A DNA stretch of 64,000 bases, taken from positions 1 through 64,000 of the forward strand of contig NZ_JBIMSN010000116.1 in the NCBI RefSeq assembly GCF_043944905.1, read 5' to 3'. Source of the stretch: Antrihabitans spumae. GTDB taxonomy: Bacteria; Actinomycetota; Actinomycetes; Mycobacteriales; Mycobacteriaceae. The position numbers and the translations under genes were made by a program. Positions 1-9,867 of this stretch are shown one piece after another. A model generated the notes under the pieces. The model searched no databases. It had not been told where the DNA came from and saw only the letters and a list, made by a program, of their open reading frames with translations. Position 1 is the stretch's first letter; every line of letters begins with the position of its first letter.

Positions 1-211
1 TCATCGATCAACACCAGGCAGCTTCTGCCGCCTGAGGTTGACACAGGGAGTGTCATCGGAGTACCCCCGCCGGTAACCAGTCTCGTACTACTTCATTATG
101 TGCCCCCGGATCCCCCTAAAGGTCGTCAGTTGCAGATTATCAGCCTGCTTCAGGCTCGGCTTCGGATTCGTCGACAGTCTCCGATCACTGCAAGGTAAAG
201 GCTGGATCACC

Positions 212-2221
212 ATGCGCCTGCACTCAGGTTCGATCCTCGCGCGGCGGAGCGTTTCCGGCGGATCCCTGGGGAATCTGCTGATTCCGCAGACCCCGAAGCT
301 GCAACCGGGTCTTCTCGCCAAGGTCAACACGCCCGACGATCTCCGTCAGCTGTCGTTGTCGGAGCTGACTGAGCTTGCGAAGGAAATTCGAGCGTTCCTC
401 GTCCAAAAGGTGTCTGCCACCGGCGGGCATCTCGGACCAAATCTCGGTGCCGTTGAGCTGACCCTGGCGCTGCACCGCATCTTCGACTCGCCGAACGACG
501 CAATCGTTTTCGACACCGGCCATCAGGCATACGTGCACAAGATCCTGACCGGCCGCAAGGACGATTTCGACGGACTGCGCAAGAAAGGCGGACTGTCCGG
601 TTACCCAAGCCGCGCTGAGAGCGAGCACGATTGGGTTGAGTCCTCGCATGCGTCAGCCTCGTTGTCCTATGCCGACGGACTTGCGAAGGCGTTCGCCCTC
701 AAAGGGCAAGATCGCCACGTCGTCGCAGTCGTCGGTGACGGTGCGCTGACCGGCGGCATGTGTTGGGAGGCGCTGAACAACATCGCGGCAGGCACGAGCA
801 GGCCGCTCGTGATCGTCGTCAACGACAACGGCCGCTCGTACGCGCCCACCATCGGTGGTATCGCCGATCGGCTCGCCTCGCTGCGCCTGCAGTTCGAACA
901 CGAGCGCGCGCTTGACCTCGGCAGGCGCTGGGTGCAGCGGCTTCCATGGGTCGGGCACTCCACGTATTCGCTCATTCGCGCCGTCAGGGCGGGCATCAAG
1001 GATGCGGTGAGCCCACCGGCTCTGTTCGAGGACCTCGGTATCAAGTACCTAGGGCCGGTGGACGGTCACGACGAGGTGTCGCTCGAGGCCGCGCTGCGCC
1101 GGGCCAAGGACTACGGCGGCCCCGTGATCGTGCATGCCGTCACCCACAAAGGGATGGGCTACGCGCCCGCGGAGAACAACGTAGCCGACCAGATGCATTC
1201 ATGCGGTCCGATCGATCCGCTGACCGGAAAAGCGATCGCCTCCGGCCTGTTGTCGCAGGACTGGACGTCGGTCTTCTCGTCGGAGTTGATCGAGCACTCC
1301 GAACGGCGCGACGACATCGTCGCGATCACCGCCGCGATGGCGGGACCCACCGGACTTACCGCCTTCGGCAACCGATTCCCTGACCGCCTTTTCGACGTCG
1401 GTATCGCCGAGCAGCACGCAGTCACGTCGGCGTCTGGCCTTGCACTCGGCGGCATGCATCCCGTGGTCGCCATATACTCGACGTTCCTCAATCGTGCCTT
1501 CGATCAGCTGCTCATGGACGTGGCGCTGCTGAAGCAGCCCGTCACCCTCGTACTCGATCGGGCGGGAGTAACCGGCTCCGACGGGGCAAGCCACAACGGC
1601 ATGTGGGACTTCTCCATTCTCGGCATCGTTTCGGGGATGCGCGTTGCGGCCCCGCGCGATGCCGCGTCACTGCGCGAAGAGCTCGCCGAAGCACTGGCCG
1701 TCAACGACGGACCCACCGCGCTGCGGTTCCCGAAGGGTGCTGTCGCCGAGGACATCTCGGCGGTCGAGCGACTCGACGGTGTCGACGTGCTCCGCATGCC
1801 GACACAGCGAAGCGGCGACGTCCTGCTCGTCGCCGTCGGCCCGTTCGCAGGGCTCGCACTGGATGCTGCCGACCGCCTGGCGAGCCAATGCATCTCCGCT
1901 GCCGTCGTCGACCCGCGGTGGGTGCTCCCAGTGAACGATGCGATGGTCAAGCTCGCCGAGGACTTTCGACTTGTCGTCACGATCGAGGACAGCGGCGTCC
2001 AGGGCGGCATCGGATCGGCGGTGTCTGCTGCGCTGCGCGCCGCAGGTCTCGATGTGCCCAGCCGCGACCTCGGAGTTCCACAGCGATTCTTCGAACACGC
2101 CTCGCGGGATCAGATCCACCGCGAGGTCGGCCTCACCGCTCAAGATGTCGCGCGACGCGTCACGGGCTGGGTAGCCGCGCTCGAACCCGTTGCGCCGTGG
2201 CTCAACACCAATGGCCAGTGA
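212..2221 (+). CDS. dxs: 1-deoxy-D-xylulose-5-phosphate synthase (DXS-type)
   Basis: Thiamine-diphosphate enzyme that condenses pyruvate with glyceraldehyde 3-phosphate, the first step of the MEP isoprenoid pathway, in the cytosol. The 669-residue product has the family order: pyrophosphate-binding domain with the TPP motif GDGALTGG (about residues 175-182) ending in NN, pyrimidine-binding domain with DVGIAEQHA, and a C-terminal transketolase domain. I chose the ATG at 212, preceded by an AAGGTAAAGG stretch; the frame is open to 98. Even so about 30 residues precede the usual DXS N-terminus, so the true start may be further in. A TTGACA hexamer at 38-43 could be a -35 box, but no good -10 follows. 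The neighbours are accessory and decayed genes rather than other MEP genes, so this may be a second DXS copy; that is inference. Confidence 0.9.
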   Translation: MRLHSGSILARRSVSGGSLGNLLIPQTPKLQPGLLAKVNTPDDLRQLSLSELTELAKEIRAFLVQKVSATGGHLGPNLGAVELTLALHRIFDSPNDAIVFDTGHQAYVHKILTGRKDDFDGLRKKGGLSGYPSRAESEHDWVESSHASASLSYADGLAKAFALKGQDRHVVAVVGDGALTGGMCWEALNNIAAGTSRPLVIVVNDNGRSYAPTIGGIADRLASLRLQFEHERALDLGRRWVQRLPWVGHSTYSLIRAVRAGIKDAVSPPALFEDLGIKYLGPVDGHDEVSLEAALRRAKDYGGPVIVHAVTHKGMGYAPAENNVADQMHSCGPIDPLTGKAIASGLLSQDWTSVFSSELIEHSERRDDIVAITAAMAGPTGLTAFGNRFPDRLFDVGIAEQHAVTSASGLALGGMHPVVAIYSTFLNRAFDQLLMDVALLKQPVTLVLDRAGVTGSDGASHNGMWDFSILGIVSGMRVAAPRDAASLREELAEALAVNDGPTALRFPKGAVAEDISAVERLDGVDVLRMPTQRSGDVLLVAVGPFAGLALDAADRLASQCISAAVVDPRWVLPVNDAMVKLAEDFRLVVTIEDSGVQGGIGSAVSAALRAAGLDVPSRDLGVPQRFFEHASRDQIHREVGLTAQDVARRVTGWVAALEPVAPWLNTNGQ

Positions 2222-2602
2222 CACAATCCAGGCAAGATCGTTCTCGACCTCGCGGTCACACTCACGTTCATCAGTGGTCACTGCCCGCGCGGAGGGTGCT
2301 GGGAATCGAAAGGGGCCGAACTAGCAACAGCTCTCGCTGACGTGCCAGTTCATGCAATGTTGGACAGTGCGAACCCCGCGGCTATGCGGAAGAGTCGATG
2401 CTGTTGTTCGCCGATTCCGGCGGCACCGGCAAGTGGGGTCACAGCGTGTGGCCACGCAGATTTCCGAGCAAGTCGACAATCGCAGTCCTCCGCGAGGACA
2501 ACGCCCAGTTGGGAATAGATGCAGACGGCACCGGCCGCCGGCCGGAACATGGCGGGCTCGGGCGTCAGAGGAGCTGGGCGTTAGGGAGCAGTCGTGAGGA
2601 AG
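2222..2602. other. Intergenic stretch without a convincing gene
   Basis: About 380 bases between the DXS gene and a propeller-gene fragment. Open frames here are short and have unnatural composition (very Arg/Cys rich). I see no strong hairpin or promoter pair. It is probably decayed sequence. Confidence 0.5.
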
Positions 2603-2836
2603 CTAGTTCTTGGGCAGCATCTTGATGGTTCCTCCGCGCAGCTCGGCGAAGATCAGATTGCCGGCGGTGTCAATGGCGAGGCCCTCGGGGTCTTGCAGAC
2701 CACCCTGCAGAAGGGTGGGAGTGGCGTCAGTGTTGCGTAGGTATTTTAGGTTGCCGGCGCCGAATTGGCTGCCGAATTCGCTGACGAAGGTGGTGCCGCT
2801 GGAATCGACGGCCACACCCGCGCACTTCACAAGCAA
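2603..2836 (-). pseudogene. C-terminal fragment of an NHL/beta-propeller protein
   Basis: The frame reads two NHL-like blades, with motifs such as GVAVDSSG, LQDPEGLAIDTAGNL and FAELRGGTIKMLPKN before the stop. NHL propellers are normally five or six blades in secreted or kinase-linked sensor proteins; only about 77 residues remain and no upstream reading frame supplies the missing blades. I therefore read it as the 3' remnant of a larger gene. It lies just downstream of, and on the same strand as, a broken WD40 gene, as expected in a decaying accessory stretch. Confidence 0.5.
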
Positions 2837-2989
2837 GTGCCTGCGAGAAAAAAGTACCTAGAGATACGACCGCGAAACTCTTTTTACCCACAATGATCTT
2901 TTCGCCGATGCCGGCTTCTTTCGATCCCCGACGCGGGTACCGAGATTGCTCAGGTCCAGCGCGGCTAGTGACGGCATCGAGCGAGGATC

Positions 2990-5900
2990 TCACGAAGCGG
3001 CAGCCGGACACGGCGCTGTGAACGGCACGCCGGGCAGGTGTTGGGTCCATTCGTCGCGGGTGAGGATCGCGGCGGTGTGGGAGCACAGCTGTTCGGTCAC
3101 GGCATCGGGATCGGTGCTCCAAGTGCGTAGGGTCCGATCGGGACCGCCAGCTGTGAAGCTGTCGCCGTTCGGGCCGTAGGCGACGTCGTTGACCCTGCTC
3201 CCGTAGCTGTAGAGGACCGCGAATTCGGTTGGCACAGTGGGGTTGGTGATGTCCCACACCCAGATCTGGTCGTTGCCGATCCCTGCAGCCATCCGGGTTG
3301 CCTGCGTGTTGATGGTCAGCGACGACATCACCGCGCCCGCGGGCCCGCTGACCTGAGCGACCTCTTGGGTCGCGCTCGGATATGTGAGGTTCCAGAGCCG
3401 GATCGTTTTATCCTCGCTTCCCGCAGCGAGCAGTCGTCCAGAGAATTCCACGACACTGATCGTGTCCTTGAATCCGCCGAGGGTCCCGATCTGGTGGATG
3501 GCTTCGACCCCGCCACCCAGGTCCCAGATGTTGATGGTGGTGGCGGTCGCCACAGCCAGTAGTTGACCGTCGCTACTGACCGCAAGCAGTTGCACGAGGT
3601 CACCGTTGTCCAGCATCCGCACGGGACGGGGTCGACTGGTGTCGGACCGGTCGATCACGGTGACTTTCATACTGTCGGACGAGGCTGCAAAGAGTAGTTC
3701 GCCGTGCGGGGTCATCGCGAGGGCTCCGACGAAACTGTCGGTGGCGCCCGCGATCGGCTCGCCCGTTCGCTGGGGCACCGGTTGGCTCAGGTCCCAGGTG
3801 TACACGGTGCCGTTGGCGGTGCCCGCGGCCGCGACTTGGCCGTCATCGGAGATGGCGGCGACTCCTGAGAGGTATTCGGCGCCGTCGAATTTCATCGCGG
3901 GTGCGCGTTCGTAAACATGCCGTGGGTCGGCGATGTCGAAGATCCGCAGCATGTTCGCGGTTTCCAGGATCGCCCCGTCAGCGTCTCGGTCGGGGGCGAG
4001 CCCGACCAGCGCGGTGCGACCTGCGGTGTCGGCGGGCAGGGTGAAGATCCGACCACGCAGCGATGGTGTGACCGGCCCAGGTAGCGGCCATTGATCGATG
4101 AATCCGTCGGTACGAGTCCCGATCACGGTGTCCTCGTTGAGGAATCGGACCGAAGTCACTGGGGCGGCACCGGGCAGCGTGACCGGGTCGGTGGTGGAGT
4201 CGAGTCCGACGAGCCGGATGTTGTTGTCCGAGCTCGCTGCTGCGATTCGGCTGCCGTCGGGGCTGAAGGCGACGCCGTTGACGTAGCTTGTGAATCCGGT
4301 GTGGTGCGCGATATCGCGTGGACGCGTGGGGTCGGTGAGGTCGAGAACGGTGACCTCGTTGGCTCGGGAGCCGACCGCGAGCTCGTCGAGCCGGGGTCGA
4401 ACGCGAGGTCGAGGACGCGTGCGTCGCTGCGCGCATCGGGTAGCTGCCCAGCAGGACGGGTACGGGCACAGCACGCGACCACACCTGGACCGTGGCATTG
4501 TTGCCGCCGACGGCCAAGAATCTGCCGTCGGGGCTGTAGGCGACCGCATAGGTGGCGGCGGTGTCCGCGTCGAGCGGCGCCGCGGACACCGCAACGGTCC
4601 CGGATGGGTCGACGCTCCACCGCACGGTGCCGGTGTCGGTGCCCGCAGCCAGTTCGCCCCCGTCCGGCGACCAGTCCAGGTCGTCGACGCTGCCCTCGAA
4701 CGTGGCCAGTTGCTTGCGGTTCTGGAGGTCGGTGAGATCCCACAGACTGGCACCGTGCACGCCGCCGACTGCGAGGTGGAAGGGCCGCCCCGGCCGGAAT
4801 GCAGCGGTATGCAGGTTCTCCTGCGCCGCCTCGATCGTGGCGAGCGCAGGTCGTCCCGGGTGCTGCGGATCGAACAGACGCACCTTCCCGTCGTTGCCGG
4901 TCACCGCCATCAAGTTGGCGTCATCGCTGACGGCCATCGCGGCTGGGCCAGGGACGGTGGGGGTGCGCACCGGGGTCGGGGTGGCGGTGGAGTCCAGTAA
5001 CGCCGAGCGAGCCTCGACGGTGGGCGAAATCTTGTAGGCCGCCAACGCCAGTTGCTGCGCCAACCCGGGGTCGCGGTCGCGCAGCAGTTGGAATTGCAGC
5101 GCTGCCTGCCGGGACCAGGCCTGTGCGTTGGTGGTGTTGAGTTGGCTATTCTTGACTGCGAACCCGACTCCGGCCGCGGCCGCGCACACGATGGCGATCA
5201 CCGCGACGACGAGCAGTCTGGTGCGGAGCCGCACTCCCTGCTGGAGTTGGCGGGTGTGTTCGCGTTCGCGTTCGAGCTGAGCGAGTTCACGGTCGCGTTG
5301 CCGGTTCGTGTGCGCTACGCTGGCGGCGACGAACTCGGTTTCGACGGTGTTCAGGTCGGCAGCGATGTCGTCGCGACCCGCCCACTCGGCGAACTCCTCG
5401 GTGCGTCCAGGGGTCAACAGGTGGCTTTCGGGGCGGTCACGCCGATCCCAGTCCTGGGCTTCGTCACCGAGTCGGCGGTGACGCCAAATCGTGGCGCGGT
5501 TGTCTTCGATCCATTTGGCCAAGGTGGGCCATGCAGTCAACAACGCTTCGTGGCTGAGTTCATAGCCGGTGGCGGTCACGGTGATCAACCGGCGAGCGAC
5601 GAATCGCTCGAGGACGACATCGATGTGCTCGTCGGTGACATCGGTCCAGTTCAGTTCGGCGATCGCGACGCGACGCCGCGCCAAAGACTGTTCACCGACG
5701 ACGACCGCGCGGGTCATCAACCGGCGGGTGAGCCTCTGTTGATCCTCGCTGAGCGCGTCGTACACCTCGTTCGCGCTGTGCGCGACCGCGTGGCGTACGC
5801 CGCCCGTGCGGTCGTAATGTTCGTAGGTCAGTCTCCGCGCGGTCTTGGTGACCTTTGTCCAATCAACCCGTTCCCACATCGCGCGCAGTACGTGCGACAG

Positions 5901-6892
5901 CAGCGGCAGGATCCCGGGATCCGCGGTGCCGTCGCCAACCTCCAGGTCGTCACGTAGCCGGGTCAACAGCGCGGGATCGATGACGAAATCCCGGCCCCCA
6001 CGGGCCGCGGGTTCGACGATGACCTGTTTGAGCTGCTCCCATGTCATCGGGGCGAGCGGAATGTGTGATCGAGTGATCGCCGCGTACAGCACCGGTTCGC
6101 CCAACGCATCCGGGTAGTAGTCGGCGCGCAACGCGACCACGACCGCGACCGATGGCTGCCGGGCCCACACGGACAGCTCCTGCAGGAACTGCTGCTGACT
6201 GGCCGCACTGCCGCGCCGTTGTGGACGTGCCCAGGCGCCACCATCCGGTGACTGGGTCCACAACTCTTCGAACTGATCGACGATCACCACCAACTGTTCA
6301 CTGCCCGCTTCGTGCTGCGCGCGCGCCGCCCGAAGCGCTCCGTCCGGATCCTCACCGGGGGTGAACCTGACGCTCGGTGACAATCCGGTGCGCAGCACGG
6401 TGTGAGCAGCGACGTCTTTCCGGCCCCGGACGCGCCGGTGACGGCGACGATGCCGCACGCGGTGTCCTCCCATGCACGGGCCACGGCAGCGCGAAGCCGC
6501 TGCTGCACGTCGTCGCGACCGTAGAAATCCTCGGCCTGGTCGGGCGCGAAAGAGGCCAGGCCCGGCCACGGCGAGTCGATCGCCGCACCGGGTTTCGGAG
6601 TTTCCCCGATGCGGCGTGCGGCCTGTACCCACTCCCCGATCTCGGTCTCGGGGACCTGCAAGATCCGCAACAAGGTCCGCAACTGGTCGGTCAGGTTCAC
6701 CGACGGCACCGAGTTGCCGACCATCCAGTTCGCCAGCGTCCCAGCCCGGATCAGCTCGCCGCGCCGCTTCGATTCTCGTGCGATCGCGGTCTGCGACAGA
6801 TCCAGCCGTTGCGCTCGACGGGTCAGCGCCTCGCCGAAATCTTTTCGAGACATGAACTCGGCGGGACGATCCCGAGATTCCACACCGCTCAT
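2990..6892 (-). pseudogene. XRE-NTPase-WD40 regulator, interrupted by about three frameshifts
   Basis: Joined across frames this is a large signalling protein. It has an N-terminal XRE-like helix-turn-helix (DLSQTAIARESKRRGELI), a STAND-type NTPase domain with Walker A GASGAGKTS and Walker B-like VVIVDQFEELW, a helical part, one transmembrane helix (LLVVAVIAIVCAAAAGVGFAV-like), and a C-terminal WD40 propeller with repeated DGxxLAxxxxDxTIRLW-type blades to the stop at 2990. The reading frame changes near 6398-6405, just after Walker A, and twice near 4385-4440 beside GGGG and GGG runs. Each needs one base to restore a continuous protein, so sequencing error is as likely as decay. The start at 6892 (MSGVESRDRPAEF) suits the family; 6853 is an alternative. 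Such proteins sense unknown ligands through the propeller; the ligand cannot be inferred. Confidence 0.75.
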
Positions 6893-8433
6893 CCCACGAA
6901 TCCTCACACTCAGCATCGCCGCCACGGCGGCGGGTTACCGACATCGTCCCGCAAAACAGCTGCTTGGACCCACTTGTCCACGGCACGCCGTCCGCTCGGG
7001 CGCTGTACCAGTGAAGGTGTCACACATTCGAGGCCATCGAAATCAGTAGCCTACGAAAGGAATTGAAGCAATGTTCTCTCTGCGCACTGCGGCCTTGCCC
7101 TCGAACACAGACTGCAGTCGGAATTCAGTCCGCCGCTTAACGCGCGTCGGCGAACGAGCAGCGGCGAATGGCGTGACCGTAACCTGGCAAATAGCCGGTC
7201 TCGTGGCGCCGAACACGTCGGAGCACTTCCAATCCTTTGCGAGCAGGTACTCATCGAATGGGCGGCGCTCGCTGCCGTTGACTGTCTTGAAAGTCGGTCG
7301 GCGCCCGTGGTGGTCACGTCAGTAGGACGGGTCGCATTCCCCCGATCACTAATCTGGACTGGCGCTTCCTTTGCCTAATACGCTCACAACCACCGAGACA
7401 CCAGCAGCATCCTTACTGTGCAATCCCGCCATTCAGTGCTCGATCACTCATCGGCCCGGCTCGCTATCGTGACCACCGAGTCAACGCCTGGGTGGTCGAC
7501 CGTTGCAATCGTTGGTTCGAGTAACAGGGCGATCTTCGCGTTGTTCCCGCGATAAGGCCTCCGAAGCTCCTTGTCCGCCATGGTGATTAGTCCGCGCAAC
7601 CAGAACCGGCCAGAAAGTAAAACACCGATCCCCAGACCTACCCGTGGACAACTTTCCGACGAAAAAGCAAGGTTTCGAGCGACCGGTGGCGGGACGCATG
7701 CTATGCCGACCCGCGGCACCATACACCCGACTTAGCTACCGAGAATGTCGTTGATCGTTAGCGATCTGGTCAATCAGCTCCGAGCAGCGCGCCCATCGAC
7801 AATCACGGCCCCATCCGACCAATACCGCGCTGGCTGGCGACGAACAATCGTCGCGGCTTAGACCTCGGCCGTCCTCAAGAATCACGAAGTCGTCATCTCC
7901 TCCGGAGGCACAACAGTGACGTCATACTTGACCAGCGGCACCCTGTCCCCGAGGCGTCCACCGAAGAACCCGATTTCGTCCAGCGAGGCTCCCCCGACCT
8001 CCAGATAACGACGATGATGACGCGACGCAACCCGCGTTTGGCGATCACTGAATCGACCCTGCTGTTTCAGTAGCCCCAAGTTTGAGCTCGTCGTGCGGTC
8101 GCTCGACCGGCCCATGGTTGACATGGAACCGCGCCGTTGCGTGTGCCGAAAAGTTTGACCCCGGCCGCCGACGCCGCGCGCGCCCGCAAATTGTCTTGGA
8201 CGCCGATAAATATCTGGCCGATTGTGCAGCGGCCCGCCGCACAATCAGTCTGCTCGTCTGAGCGACATCACATCGACGTCGCGGACTTCGGCTTGTCGGA
8301 AGGCTGACATCCGATCAGTTACCGATGAAGGGCGCCGCCCGGTGTCTGTCCTACACGTTTCACGATCGCCCGTGCTCAGGCGGAGTGTCCGAAAGCACCT
8401 ACTGGACCGGGCCTCCATTCAGCTGTTGCCATC
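6893..8433. other. Long stretch with no convincing gene; possible gene debris
   Basis: About 1.5 kb with only short frames of uncharacteristic composition. Two tails look slightly protein-like: the last 45 residues of a minus-strand frame ending at 7444 (MADKELRRPYRGNNAKIAL), and a minus-strand frame ending at 7882 whose last 40 residues include LDEIGFFGGRLGDRVPL and YDVTVVPPEE. Neither has a Shine-Dalgarno sequence or a family I recognise. A plus-strand frame at 7071-7325 has an AAAGGA about ten bases upstream, but its product looks random. I read the stretch as remnants of former accessory genes. Confidence 0.45.
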
Positions 8434-8706
8434 CTAATCCTCAAGTAGCCGAGGCCGTTCTTCGGCGATCTTCGCTGCGAGCTCCTCGACGGCGACCTTG
8501 AATCGAGCGTCTGTAACGCGCAGGTGCGACAGATATGCGTGGACGGCCTCGTCGATGACTTGCTGCGTGCTACCGAAGCCGAAAAACCCACGTGCGAGGT
8601 CGATTTCGCGCCGAGTGCGCTGCGTCATCCGGTAACCGGAGGGCTCGGCTGGTTCCGCTCGCCGCGGACGGCCGCGAGCCATGGACTCGGAAGTGTTGAC
8701 GCTCAT
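8434..8706 (-). CDS. Small ribbon-helix-helix-like DNA-binding protein
   Basis: A 90-residue basic protein with an Arg/Pro-rich N-terminus, then YRMTQRTRREIDLARG, then a helical part including STQQVIDEAVHAYLSHL. The pattern of a short strand followed by two helices resembles ribbon-helix-helix proteins and antitoxin-like regulators, though I cannot name a family. The start at 8706 is preceded by GGGAGG about ten bases upstream, much better supported than the in-frame starts further out. No toxin-like partner is adjacent. It is divergent from the PfkB kinase, with an AT-rich region between them, so it could regulate that kinase or itself; this is inference. Confidence 0.6.
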   Translation of the reverse strand: MSVNTSESMARGRPRRAEPAEPSGYRMTQRTRREIDLARGFFGFGSTQQVIDEAVHAYLSHLRVTDARFKVAVEELAAKIAEERPRLLED

Positions 8707-8739
8707 CGCGGTCACGCCTCCCTCGCCGAGTGAACCGTT

Positions 8740-8780
8740 TCCCGGATAAATGAAACAATGTATCGTAAAATAATACCTGA
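8740..8780. promoter_or_regulatory. AT-rich divergent promoter/operator candidate
   Basis: The spacer between the ribbon-helix-helix gene and the kinase gene is strikingly AT-rich for this genome. It holds an imperfect inverted repeat GTAT-N9-ATAC at 8760-8776. It could be the operator of the small DNA-binding protein, but no hexamer pair is clear. Confidence 0.3.
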
Positions 8781-8847
8781 CCAACAGTCGCATTGATGCT
8801 GGCATGATTAGATCCCGTCTCGGTAGCGGATCGTCGAAGGGGCTTGA

Positions 8848-9867
8848 ATGGCCGATCAGCGGGTTGTTTGCGCGGGATACACCGTCGTCGATGTCTGCGT
8901 CGATGACTCCACCGTGATTTCCCACCGCACCGGCGGAACTGCGGCGAATGTCGCCTCAAACCTTGCGTGGCTCGGACGGGGCCAGGTCGACCTGGCGGTG
9001 CGAATCGGTTCCGATCCGGCAGGCCGGTTGATCCAAGCGGAAATGCGGGCGTTCGGCGTCGGCGTCGAGCATGTCGAACTAGATCCCGAGGTCCGCACTC
9101 CAGTCCTCATTCACGACGTCACCAATGCTCGCGAGCCCCGCTATCTGTTCAGCTGTCTCCATTGTCGGCGCCCATCTGCAAGCTTCCGCCCAATCACGAC
9201 CGACACGGTAAGGGAGGTGTGTTCCCCTACGCCGGCGACGTTCTTCTTCGACCGTGCCAGCGCAGCGGCGTTGGCAACCGCCGAGCTCGTTCGCGCCTCG
9301 GGCGGGATCGTCATGTTTGAGCCAAACGGCGTCGGCAGGGAACAGCTGACGACGCGGGCGATCCAGATCGCCTCGATCGTAAAGTTCAGCAGCAGCTGCA
9401 ATTCAAGGCTGCCGGTGCTAGTTGACGATGGACCTTTGGGCCAGGTCCAGATCCGAACCGAGGGCGCGGAGGGACTGCTATGGCGCACCGTCGGTCAGTC
9501 TTGGCGCCGTCGCCGAGCGCACACGTGCGCGATAGTCGACAGCGCCGGCGCAGGCGACTGGGTGACTTCGGGTTTTCTACACTTCGTTTCCACACGCGGT
9601 GAACTCTCGACGCGCGGCATAGGCGCCGCGCTTGATTTTGGCCAGGCAGTCGCGGCGTCATCGTGCGAGCACATAGGAGCCCGGGGAATGACGGCGGCGC
9701 CAGCGAACGCGGTCCGGGCGCAGTTAGCGGCCCGAGGACTATCTTCGCAAACCCAATTCGACATCGCGCTGCCACATCCAGGATCGGATGTGGCGTGTGC
9801 GATGTGTCTGTCGTCGGACCCGTTCATCAGCGAACGTACGGCTGACCTCGTAACCACAGCGCGGTGA
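8848..9867 (+). CDS. PfkB-family carbohydrate/nucleoside kinase
   Basis: Ribokinase-fold enzyme expected to phosphorylate a sugar or nucleoside with ATP. The 339-residue product has the N-terminal substrate-side glycine pair in HRTGGTAANVASNLAWLG (residues 26-43) and the C-terminal PfkB signature DSAGAGDWVTSGF (231-243), with the catalytic Asp237 and anion-hole GAG. Start ATG at 8848 follows AAGGGG. A Cys-containing insert (FSCLHC, about 101-106) and a C-terminal tail ending in a Cys-containing segment are unusual and could bind metal. Its 3' end overlaps the convergent gene by 41 bases. Because SIS-HAD, phosphoribosyltransferase and ATPase genes lie next to it, I infer it belongs to the same pathway. 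The substrate is unknown. Confidence 0.82.
   Translation: MADQRVVCAGYTVVDVCVDDSTVISHRTGGTAANVASNLAWLGRGQVDLAVRIGSDPAGRLIQAEMRAFGVGVEHVELDPEVRTPVLIHDVTNAREPRYLFSCLHCRRPSASFRPITTDTVREVCSPTPATFFFDRASAAALATAELVRASGGIVMFEPNGVGREQLTTRAIQIASIVKFSSSCNSRLPVLVDDGPLGQVQIRTEGAEGLLWRTVGQSWRRRRAHTCAIVDSAGAGDWVTSGFLHFVSTRGELSTRGIGAALDFGQAVAASSCEHIGARGMTAAPANAVRAQLAARGLSSQTQFDIALPHPGSDVACAMCLSSDPFISERTADLVTTAR

Noticed and set aside
7071..7325. An 84-codon plus-strand frame with an AAAGGA upstream
   Set aside because: The sequence is low in natural motif content and has no neighbour support; a chance frame is more likely.
8434..8706. Ribbon-helix-helix-like gene considered as the antitoxin of a toxin-antitoxin pair
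   Set aside because: No toxin-sized frame overlaps or follows it; the adjacent genes are a decayed stretch and a divergent kinase.
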